Shown here: piece by piece, positions 5,152 to 11,037 of the stretch
Layout of the letters: each line of letters begins with the position of its first letter
How positions within the stretch are numbered: the stretch's first letter is position 1
Source: Bacteroidales bacterium
Lineage (GTDB): Bacteria > Bacteroidota > Bacteroidia > Bacteroidales > Paludibacteraceae
Assembly (NCBI GenBank): GCA_900767595.1
Contig: CAAFZS010000081.1
Span: forward strand, 1-11,037
DNA length: 11,037 nt
Reading direction: 5' to 3'
The notes under the pieces: model-generated
What the model saw: only the letters and a program-made list of their open reading frames with translations
Database searches by the model: none
What the model was told of the DNA's origin: nothing
Made by a program: the position numbers and the translations under genes

Positions 5152-7436
5152 AACGCTTACTCCTTATATTATATATAATAGTATCTTGTGCCTCTTCTCT
5201 ATGGGCACACGCTTGGGGTGTCGTCTTAGACGATCAAGGACAACCTCTTGCCGGGGCCAATGTCTATTGGGCCAATACCACCGTGGGAACAACTACCGAC
5301 TCCCTTGGGAACTTCGAACTCGAACTCGTAGCTACCACCCACCTGCTCGTCACTTCTTTTATGGGCTTCCATAGCGATACCACCAGCGTACATACCCATA
5401 AAGCCCTCACGATCGTCCTTGTCAGCGACCTCGTCCTTGACGAAGTCACTATCAATGCCCGAAAAATGGCTATCATCAAGTCTCGTGTCGCCACCATGGA
5501 TGTTGAGACCATTGATGCCTCAAAGATATGCAATGTTGCCTGCTGTAACCTCGCCGGCAGTTTTGAGACCTCCGCCTCTGTCGACGTCTCTTATGCCGAT
5601 GCCGCTACCGGCGCCCAACAGATACGACTGCTTGGACTCGAAGGAACATACGTTCAACTCAACCTCGAAAACAGCCCGGGTGTGCGCGGACTCAACCAGA
5701 CCTTCGGACTCGATTTCCTACCGGGCTCGTGGCTCCAATCCATCCAAGTGAGCAAAGGTACCTCCTCCGTCATCAATGGCTACGAATCAACCGCAGGACA
5801 AATCAACGTCGAACTACTCAAACCCCAAACAGCTAACCCTATCGACATCTCCGCTGCCTTGGGCGAATCCATCAAACCCGAAGTGAGTATCACCGGCGGA
5901 TGGCAAGTCAATCGCTATGCCTCCACCGCCCTGCTCGCCCACTACGAGGACCGGGCCTATGAGGACGACGGCAATAAAGACGGCTTCCTCGACGAACCGA
6001 AGATGCGAGACCTTAACCTCCTGAACCGATGGAACTGGGTCAAAGGGGACTATACCGGACAAGTCCTTGTCCACGGCGTCTACGACCGCCGATGGGGTGG
6101 CACTACTACCAAACGAAACATAGCCGCACCCAACGACTCCTACCTCATCGACCTTAAGACCCACCGCGTGGACGGGTTCTTCAAACAAGGTTACGTAATC
6201 GACGACGAACTCAACCGCTCCATCGGGCTCGTCCTTGCCACCGGTTACCACGACCTCGATAACCAATACGGGAACGCCCGCTCGTGGAAAGCCAACCAAA
6301 CAAACATCAACCTTAACCTCATCTTCCAAACCTCTTTTGAGGATGGACCTACCGACCCGATGGACTGCCAGGAACACCAACTGTCAACCGGTATAAGCAC
6401 GAACTACGACCGCTATCGCGAACAACTGAACGGCGTATTGGCCCCCATGACCACCCTCGATAATCTCCAACGAGACGAGGTCACGCCCGGTGTCTTTGCC
6501 GAATATACATACTCCTACCAAGATAAGTTCTCCCTCCAAGCCGGCGCCCGACTCGACTGGAGTAACCTCTACGGACTGTTCATTACCCCCCGCATCAACC
6601 TGCGCTATGCCCCGTTCGAGTGGTGGATCATGCGTGCGTCCGCAGGCTTAGGCTACCGCTCACCGAACATCATCACCGACCACGTAGGCTACCTGCCCTC
6701 CAACCGGCAATGGGTGACCGTCGGCCCTATCCAACAGGAGAAAGCTGTGAACACCGGAGCAACCACCTCTTTCTATATCCCTATCGCTAACCGCGAACTG
6801 CGTATTTCCGCGGAGTATTACTATACCCGATTCCTCGACGCTATGCTCACCGACCTCGATGCCGACCTGCATGCCGTTCATATCCTTAACATGCGCGAGA
6901 TTAACGGACAATCCTTCTCCCATAGCGCCCAGATAGAAGCGTCTATGGAAATCCTGTCGGGTTGGCTTATGACCGCCGCCTTCCGCTATACCGACGTGAA
7001 ACAAACCTCGTTTAATCCTGCGGAAGGAATCTACCAACTGCGCGACAAAGCCCTACAACATAAGTTCAAAGGACTCATCACTACTTCCTATACTACCCCT
7101 AAACAGGGATGGCGATTCGATGTAACAGCCCAGTTCAACGGACCTACCCGTATGCCCGACTTCTTCACTGTCCCCGAAGGATCCAAACAATATACCGAGA
7201 AAGACGGAAACCTCTACGCTACGTGGTTCCCGCAACTGAGCGCCCAGATAACCAAGAACTTCCACCACGCCTCTATCTATGTCGGAACAACGAACATGAC
7301 GAACTTCTCCCAAGATAACCCGATTGTGAACGTCGAACACCCCTCCTCGCCCTCCTTTGATGCCTCCATGGTCTGGGGACCCGTCAACGGATGGGACTTT
7401 TATGTAGGTTTTACGTGGGGATTAGATAAATCCTAA
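5145..7436 (+). CDS. TonB-dependent outer-membrane receptor
   Basis: This 763-residue receptor has a signal peptide (about 1-23), a carboxypeptidase-regulatory-like beta domain (about 24-92, with GQPLAGANVYW and the TTTDSLGNFEL turn), a TonB-box-like stretch (LVLDEVTI, 96-103), a plug (about 110-226, with IRLLGLEGTYV and GYESTAGQINVE) and a barrel to the end. Such proteins import metal chelates, cofactors or glycans using TonB energy. A Cys-x3-Cys-Cys motif (129-134) lies at the start of the plug. The ATG overlaps the end of the FeoB gene by seven bases, and the preceding codons lie inside feoB in another frame, so this start is chosen. Pairing with FeoB suggests an iron or other metal substrate. 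The signal region also contains IVSC, a chance lipobox-like match; I favour ordinary export. Confidence 0.92.
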   Translation: MLKRLLLILYIIVSCASSLWAHAWGVVLDDQGQPLAGANVYWANTTVGTTTDSLGNFELELVATTHLLVTSFMGFHSDTTSVHTHKALTIVLVSDLVLDEVTINARKMAIIKSRVATMDVETIDASKICNVACCNLAGSFETSASVDVSYADAATGAQQIRLLGLEGTYVQLNLENSPGVRGLNQTFGLDFLPGSWLQSIQVSKGTSSVINGYESTAGQINVELLKPQTANPIDISAALGESIKPEVSITGGWQVNRYASTALLAHYEDRAYEDDGNKDGFLDEPKMRDLNLLNRWNWVKGDYTGQVLVHGVYDRRWGGTTTKRNIAAPNDSYLIDLKTHRVDGFFKQGYVIDDELNRSIGLVLATGYHDLDNQYGNARSWKANQTNINLNLIFQTSFEDGPTDPMDCQEHQLSTGISTNYDRYREQLNGVLAPMTTLDNLQRDEVTPGVFAEYTYSYQDKFSLQAGARLDWSNLYGLFITPRINLRYAPFEWWIMRASAGLGYRSPNIITDHVGYLPSNRQWVTVGPIQQEKAVNTGATTSFYIPIANRELRISAEYYYTRFLDAMLTDLDADLHAVHILNMREINGQSFSHSAQIEASMEILSGWLMTAAFRYTDVKQTSFNPAEGIYQLRDKALQHKFKGLITTSYTTPKQGWRFDVTAQFNGPTRMPDFFTVPEGSKQYTEKDGNLYATWFPQLSAQITKNFHHASIYVGTTNMTNFSQDNPIVNVEHPSSPSFDASMVWGPVNGWDFYVGFTWGLDKS

Positions 7437-7470
7437 TAATATATAAACATAACAAAAAACAATTATCATT

Positions 7471-8112
7471 ATGAAAAAATTAATTTTATTCAGTGCCCTT
7501 GCACTCGTTGCCATGGCTTGCAACCCGCTCAAAGTGGCTCTTAACAAAACCGATAGCGAAGGTGTCCGCACCATCGTAACCTCTGCCCAACACTTCTTCA
7601 ATGACTACGATGTAGCCCTTGGCGTACGCGTCTCTAATGCCGATACCATCATGGGAATCGTAGTGTCGGCTTCATCCAGTAAATTAGAAGGGATATTTGA
7701 CCAAGACGACCACCTGTATTTCACCCTTAACGATGATTCGAAAGTAACCCTCCGTAATATCTTAGATAGAGATGCTATAGAAGTCCGCAAAGAGACTAAA
7801 ACCGACTACAATTATGCGAATCCGGGATTCTCGTACGCCTATGGACCTTGGGGAAGAAGATATTTTATTAGCCCCTATATGGCTTCATCTTATTTCTCCC
7901 AAACCTATGAAACAACCGTCGTCGATTCATACGCGTTGTACCTAATCACATACGATGAGATGGTGCGTATTATTAACATCGGTGTGAAAACATTGAGCAT
8001 CGAAGCCGATAATAATACCGAAGAGATGATCAACCCCTCCGGGTTGCAAACACTCTTCAAAGATATGCTCCAATGCCTCGCTTCGGGCATAAGAAACCCG
8101 AACGAATATTAA
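7471..8112 (+). CDS. Uncharacterised lipoprotein
   Basis: This 213-residue protein has a lipoprotein signal peptide: a Lys-Lys start, a hydrophobic run and AMAC with the acylated Cys at residue 17. The mature part seems to be a mixed alpha/beta domain with repeated Ser/Asp/Thr-rich strands, an aromatic-rich middle (Tyr/Gly/Trp/Phe, about 114-147), and a conserved-looking LYLITYDEMVRI segment near 157-168. I recognise no family. It follows the receptor gene by 34 bp of A/T-rich leader without its own TAnnTTTG box, so it probably shares that transcript and ends at the strong terminator 11 bases downstream. A periplasmic or surface accessory role for the receptor is possible but is inference from position alone. 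Confidence 0.75.
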   Translation: MKKLILFSALALVAMACNPLKVALNKTDSEGVRTIVTSAQHFFNDYDVALGVRVSNADTIMGIVVSASSSKLEGIFDQDDHLYFTLNDDSKVTLRNILDRDAIEVRKETKTDYNYANPGFSYAYGPWGRRYFISPYMASSYFSQTYETTVVDSYALYLITYDEMVRIINIGVKTLSIEADNNTEEMINPSGLQTLFKDMLQCLASGIRNPNEY

Positions 8113-8123
8113 TCTACCCCACA

Positions 8124-8159
8124 AACAAAAAAAAGAGGCACACGCCTCTTTTTTTTGTT
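8124..8159. terminator. Strong bidirectional intrinsic terminator
   Basis: A perfect 16-bp stem (8124-8139 with 8144-8159) has an ACAC loop. The GC core is GAGGC/GCCTC, flanked by eight A on the left and eight T on the right, so it works on both strands. It ends the plus-strand feoB-receptor-lipoprotein run and, in the other direction, lies 2 bases beyond the 3' end of tRNA-Leu. Confidence 0.95.
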
Positions 8160-8160
8160 G

Positions 8161-8246
8161 TACCGCGGGTGGGACTTGAACCCACACAGCCGTTTCGGGC
8201 CAAAGGATTTTAAGTCCTTCGTGTCTACCGATTCCACCACCGCGGC
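8161..8246 (-). tRNA. tRNA-Leu(TAA)
   Basis: An 86-base class II tRNA. The acceptor GCCGCGG pairs with CCGCGGT (G-T at the end), the D loop contains CGGTAGAC, and the anticodon stem AAGGA/TCCTT surrounds CTTAAAA with anticodon TAA (8212-8210). There is a long variable arm, and the T arm GTGGG-TTCAAGT-CCCAC is normal. The discriminator is A and CCA is not encoded. It has its own promoter (boxes at 8309-8312 and 8282-8289). Confidence 0.97.
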
Positions 8247-8281
8247 CCTCGTCGAATCTACCTAAAATTCGAAAAGCGGTG

Positions 8282-8312
8282 CAAAGATACGGCTTTTTTC
8301 TTAAATATGCAA
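8282..8312 (-). promoter_or_regulatory. Promoter of tRNA-Leu
   Basis: On the minus strand the -33 box TTGC (8312-8309, continuing as ATATTTA) and the -7 box TATCTTTG (8289-8282) have a 19-bp spacer. The tRNA begins 36 bases after the -7 box. Confidence 0.88.
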
Positions 8313-8340
8313 GTAAAAAATGAAAAATGTTAAAAAAAAC

Positions 8341-8371
8341 TTGCATATATGCGAATTTTTACGTAACTTTG
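8341..8371 (+). promoter_or_regulatory. Promoter of the HD-lpxD-lpxC run
   Basis: The -33 box TTGC (8341-8344, continuing as ATATATG) and the -7 box TAACTTTG (8364-8371) have a 19-bp spacer. The first gene's ATG is at 8390. Because the promoter covers an earlier in-frame ATG at 8327, it decides the start. Confidence 0.9.
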
Positions 8372-8389
8372 CGGTCTAAAATCGTCATT

Positions 8390-9598
8390 ATGCCTAATAA
8401 ACGCAAAATTATTAACGATCCCGTCTTCGGATTTTTAGATATCTCATCCGACCTCATCTACGATATCTTGCAGCACCCTTACGTGCAACGACTCAATCGT
8501 ATCCGCCAACTCGGTCTGTCGTATTTCGTCTATCCCGGAGCTATGCACAGCCGCTTCCTTCACTCCCTCGGAGCCATGCACCTCATGCAGGAAGCCCTCC
8601 GCTCCTTGCAGCAGAAAGGGATCGCTATTTCCGACGAGGAAGCTGAGGCTGCTATGATTGCTATCCTGCTCCATGACCTTGGACACGGACCTTTCTCCCA
8701 CGTACTCGAGCATACCCTCGTCGAGGGTATAACCCACGAAGAGATATCCCTGCTGATGATGGAGGCTATCCCCGCTCCCGACCTTGCGATACGGATTTTC
8801 AAAGATGAGTATCCGCGGCGGTTCTTGCACCAGCTCATCTCCAGCCAACTCGACGTGGACCGCATGGACTACCTCTGCCGGGACTCGTTCTTCTGCGGCG
8901 TGACCGAAGGAAACGTAGCCTCCGCTCGACTGATAAAAATGATGAACGTAGTTGACGATAAACTTGTCCTTGAGGCCAAAGGCATCTACTCCGTCGAGAA
9001 GTTCCTCGTCGCCCGCCGACTGATGTACTGGCAGGTCTATCTGCATAAGACCTCCGTGGGGGCCGAACAACTACTCATCAAAATCCTCCAACGCGCTAAA
9101 CAATTAGCCTCTCAAGGCAAAGAACTCTTCTGCTCACCTGCACTTCATTATTTCCTCTATAATCGCGTGACGGCAAAAGACTTCGCTGTCCATAGCGAGG
9201 CACTGCAAACCTACGCTCTGCTTGATGACAGCGACGTACTATCCGCCATCAAAATCTGGCAATCCTCCGACGACCGCGTCCTTTCATTGCTCAGCCAAGC
9301 GTTTACGAACCGCCGACTGTTCAAGGGTACGCTACTCGACGAGCCTATGGACGAGACCGAACAGCAACTCCTCCGACAACTCTATGCTACTGAGCTCCAT
9401 ATATCCGAACAGGAGGCCTCGTATTTCTTCACCGAACATGTGAGCACCTCGAATACCTATTCGGAAAAAGGGGATACCATCGATATCCTCTATAACGACG
9501 GCTCGGTACAAGATATCGCTAAAGCCAGTGAGATACTCGACCTCGAGGCTCTCACCCGTAAACCCAAGAAAATCTATCTTTTCCAATACCGCCTGTAA
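8390..9598 (+). CDS. HD-domain phosphohydrolase (SAMHD1/dGTPase-like)
   Basis: This 402-residue HD-superfamily metalloenzyme resembles the SAMHD1/dGTPase group that hydrolyses nucleoside triphosphates or related phosphate esters. Metal ligands are all visible: His58 in RFLHSLG, His95-Asp96 in LLHDLGH, and Asp157 in LDVDRMDYLCRD; His99 and His104 follow as usual in this group. The C-terminal half (about 200-402) is helical with a less conserved tail. The start at 8390 (MPNKRK) is chosen because the promoter boxes lie at 8341-8371; an in-frame ATG at 8327 is upstream of them. The stop is one base before the lpxD ATG, so the gene heads the lipid A run. It is common before lpxD in Bacteroidota from memory, but why is not clear. 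Substrate unknown. Confidence 0.9.
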   Translation: MPNKRKIINDPVFGFLDISSDLIYDILQHPYVQRLNRIRQLGLSYFVYPGAMHSRFLHSLGAMHLMQEALRSLQQKGIAISDEEAEAAMIAILLHDLGHGPFSHVLEHTLVEGITHEEISLLMMEAIPAPDLAIRIFKDEYPRRFLHQLISSQLDVDRMDYLCRDSFFCGVTEGNVASARLIKMMNVVDDKLVLEAKGIYSVEKFLVARRLMYWQVYLHKTSVGAEQLLIKILQRAKQLASQGKELFCSPALHYFLYNRVTAKDFAVHSEALQTYALLDDSDVLSAIKIWQSSDDRVLSLLSQAFTNRRLFKGTLLDEPMDETEQQLLRQLYATELHISEQEASYFFTEHVSTSNTYSEKGDTIDILYNDGSVQDIAKASEILDLEALTRKPKKIYLFQYRL

Positions 9599-9599
9599 T

Positions 9600-10682
9600 A
9601 TGCAATTCTCAGCCCAACAAATAGCTGCCCTCCTCGGAGGCAAAGTGGTAGGCGATGCCGATCGCCAAGTCAGTAACGTGGCTCCTATCGAGACCGCTAA
9701 CGAAGGAGACCTCAGTTTCCTCACCGAAGCCAAATACCTCCCCTGTCTCAACACTACCCACGCCTCCATCGTCCTCCTCACTGAGAGTCTTACAGCCGAA
9801 GGCGATCCTACAGCGCAGCGGTCTTGCAGCGCCAGCGGTCCTTCAGGCGAAGCCGGTCCAACACTCATTCTCGTCGAGAATGCCCGCGGCGCCATGGGCC
9901 AACTGCTCTCGCTCGTTGCTAAAGCACTCAATCCTGCCAAGAAAGGGATCGAACAACCTTCGTTCATTAGCGAGGGAGTCACTGTTCCCGAGGATGCGTA
10001 TATAGGTGCTTTCGCTTACATAGGCAAGAACGTGACCTTAGGGGAAGGCGTGCAGATATATCCGCAATCGTTCATTGGCGATAATGTTACCATCGGAGAT
10101 AACACCATCCTCTATGCCGGAGTGAAAGTGTACCACGACTGTAAGGTCGGAAAGAACTGTATCCTGCACGCAGGCGTAGTCATCGGTGCCGACGGCTTTG
10201 GCTTCGAACCCGATGCCTCCGGTGTCAACCAAAAAATACCGCAAATAGGCAATGCTATCATCGAAGACGATGTCGAGATAGGAGCCAATACTACCGTTGA
10301 TCGCGCGATGATGGGCTCCACCATCGTCCATACCAACGCTAAACTCGATAACCTCGTCATGGTCGCCCATAACGTCCAAGTCGGGGCGTCTACGTTTATG
10401 TGCGGTCAATCCGGCATAGCCGGGTCCACCACCATTGGAGACCACTGTATCCTTGCCGGACAAGTGGGAGTATCCGGACATATAGAAGTGGCTCCCCATA
10501 CGATCTTCGGTGCTCAAACAGGAGTACCTAAGACCATTACCAAAAGTGGCTACTACGAGGGCTCACCCGCCATCGACGCTATGCAATGGCGCAAAGCCGT
10601 CGTCGGCTTCAAACAACTCCCCGATATCCTCCACCGACTCCAAGCACTTGAGAATAAAGTGGAAAGTGAAAGTGAAAAGTGA
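9600..10682 (+). CDS. UDP-3-O-acylglucosamine N-acyltransferase LpxD
   Basis: LpxD adds the second, amide-linked acyl chain to UDP-3-O-acylglucosamine in lipid A synthesis. This 360-residue protein has the uridine-binding N-terminal domain (about 1-105, with GDLSFL at 36-41), a left-handed beta-helix of hexapeptide repeats (about 115-325, many V/I-G-x4 turns, GADGFGF) and a C-terminal helix. The catalytic His of the LVMVAHNV segment is His257, equivalent to E. coli His239. It is about 19 residues longer than E. coli LpxD; most of the excess is a 17-residue Gly/Ser/Ala-rich insert at about 70-86 (DNA 9807-9857) made of a short repeat. The start at 9600 is preferred: it matches the family N-terminus and follows the HD stop by one base. 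The end (ESESEK) is encoded by a short repeat and overlaps lpxC. Confidence 0.96.
   Translation: MQFSAQQIAALLGGKVVGDADRQVSNVAPIETANEGDLSFLTEAKYLPCLNTTHASIVLLTESLTAEGDPTAQRSCSASGPSGEAGPTLILVENARGAMGQLLSLVAKALNPAKKGIEQPSFISEGVTVPEDAYIGAFAYIGKNVTLGEGVQIYPQSFIGDNVTIGDNTILYAGVKVYHDCKVGKNCILHAGVVIGADGFGFEPDASGVNQKIPQIGNAIIEDDVEIGANTTVDRAMMGSTIVHTNAKLDNLVMVAHNVQVGASTFMCGQSGIAGSTTIGDHCILAGQVGVSGHIEVAPHTIFGAQTGVPKTITKSGYYEGSPAIDAMQWRKAVVGFKQLPDILHRLQALENKVESESEK
9807..9857 (+). repeat. Three-unit repeat inserted in frame in lpxD
   Basis: Three related GC-rich units of 16, 17 and 18 bp occupy 9807-9822, 9823-9839 and 9840-9857, with a shared pattern CyTnCAGsGC..AGC.GGT. The total is 51 bp, exactly 17 codons. 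Each unit contains a small dyad. The encoded residues lie between the uridine-binding domain strands and the beta-helix, where a loop could tolerate them. Confidence 0.75.
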
Positions 10683-10683
10683 A
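10658..10683 (+). repeat. Short AGTGAA-type repeat at the lpxD/lpxC junction
   Basis: GTG recurs at 10659, 10666, 10672 and 10679, with spacings of 7, 6 and 7 bases in an A-rich context (AAAGTGG, AAAGTGA, AAGTGAA). The lpxD stop (10680-10682) and the lpxC GTG start (10679-10681) both fall in the last copy. Confidence 0.7.
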
Positions 10684-11037
10684 TCAGAGAACAATAAATA
10701 GAGAATTTCGGTTAGAAGGCGTAACGCTGCACACCGGCATCAAGACCTCCGTCACCCTCTGTCCGGCGGAACCGAACACCGGCATATGGATCCGCCGCGT
10801 GGACCTGCCCGGTCAACCCGAGCGCGAGGCACTGGCAACCTATGTCTCTACCACGAACCGCGGAACGAAACTCCAAGACGGCGACTGGTCGGTTGGCACA
10901 CTCGAACATATGATGGCTGCCCTCTATGCCTTAGGCATAACGAACTGCCTCATCCTACTCGATGGACCCGAAGTGCCTATCCTCAATGGCAGTGCTATCA
11001 TGTACATAGAAGCCATCGAGAAAGTAGGAATAGTTGA
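10679..11037 (+). CDS. UDP-3-O-acyl-GlcNAc deacetylase LpxC (5' part)
   Basis: LpxC is the zinc deacetylase that commits UDP-3-O-acyl-GlcNAc to lipid A. The first 119 residues are present and the gene runs off the window. Diagnostic stretches are VTLHTGIKTSVTL (15-27), IRRVDLPGQP (38-47, a form I know from Bacteroidota), and GTLEHMMAALYALGI (73-87), where His77 matches the first zinc ligand (E. coli His79), then PILNGSA. The start is GTG, overlapping the lpxD TGA by four bases (GTGA), so translation is probably coupled. In Bacteroidota lpxC is usually fused to fabZ; whether that holds here lies beyond the window. Promoter: shared with the HD gene. Confidence 0.95.
   Translation, partial: MNQRTINREFRLEGVTLHTGIKTSVTLCPAEPNTGIWIRRVDLPGQPEREALATYVSTTNRGTKLQDGDWSVGTLEHMMAALYALGITNCLILLDGPEVPILNGSAIMYIEAIEKVGIV

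Noticed and set aside
7942..8346. 134-codon minus-strand open frame
   Set aside because: It runs through tRNA-Leu and the terminator and is antisense to the lipoprotein gene.
8327..8389. Earlier in-frame ATG for the HD protein
   Set aside because: It lies upstream of or within the promoter boxes and so would not be in the transcript.

Overview
The window reads as chromosome of a Bacteroidales-type member of the Bacteroidota; I would not name a genus. Four promoters have the Bacteroidota form, a -33 TTGC and a -7 TAnnTTTG box exactly 19 bp apart. The gene content also fits: an HD phosphohydrolase-lpxD-lpxC run, a TonB-dependent receptor with a carboxypeptidase-like N-terminal domain, and no strong Shine-Dalgarno sequences.

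Region 1 (1-2255) is AT-richer than the rest (about 40% against 50% GC, judged by eye) and looks accessory. Non-coding DNA at 1-368 holds an 18-bp perfect palindrome and two 11-bp tandem arrays flanking a long dyad. Then, all on the minus strand, come a YafQ-type toxin-antitoxin pair (antitoxin first), a 255-bp gap with a long hairpin that partly overlaps an intrinsic terminator, and an integral-membrane acyltransferase closed by its own terminator. The toxin-antitoxin promoter is back to back with the promoter of region 2, and the two carry exact inverted copies of one 15-bp sequence.

Region 2 (2256-8159, plus strand) is packed as a possible operon: a GNAT-like protein, a Fur-family regulator overlapping it by one base, tRNA-Arg(CCG) sharing the last base of the regulator's stop codon, a block of small palindromes, the membrane half of FeoB without its GTPase domain, a TonB-dependent receptor overlapping feoB, and a lipoprotein, closed by a strong bidirectional terminator. 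The content suggests metal (probably ferrous iron) uptake: receptor in the outer membrane, FeoB core in the inner membrane, Fur-like regulator alongside. The FeoB start is odd: a 7-bp duplication has put the likely original ATG out of frame and leaves a TTG in use.

Region 3 (8160-11037): tRNA-Leu(TAA) on the minus strand is divergent from HD phosphohydrolase-lpxD-lpxC, a tightly coupled lipid A run (1-bp gap, then 4-bp overlap; lpxC runs off the window). lpxD carries a 51-bp in-frame insert of three short repeat units, and its stop together with the lpxC GTG start lies in a short AGTGAA-type repeat.

I see no single clearly new defence or biosynthetic system. The best leads are the GTPase-less FeoB with its repeat-altered start, the hairpin/terminator leader before the acyltransferase, palindromic repeats placed inside and next to genes, and the dyad between 11-bp arrays at the left end.
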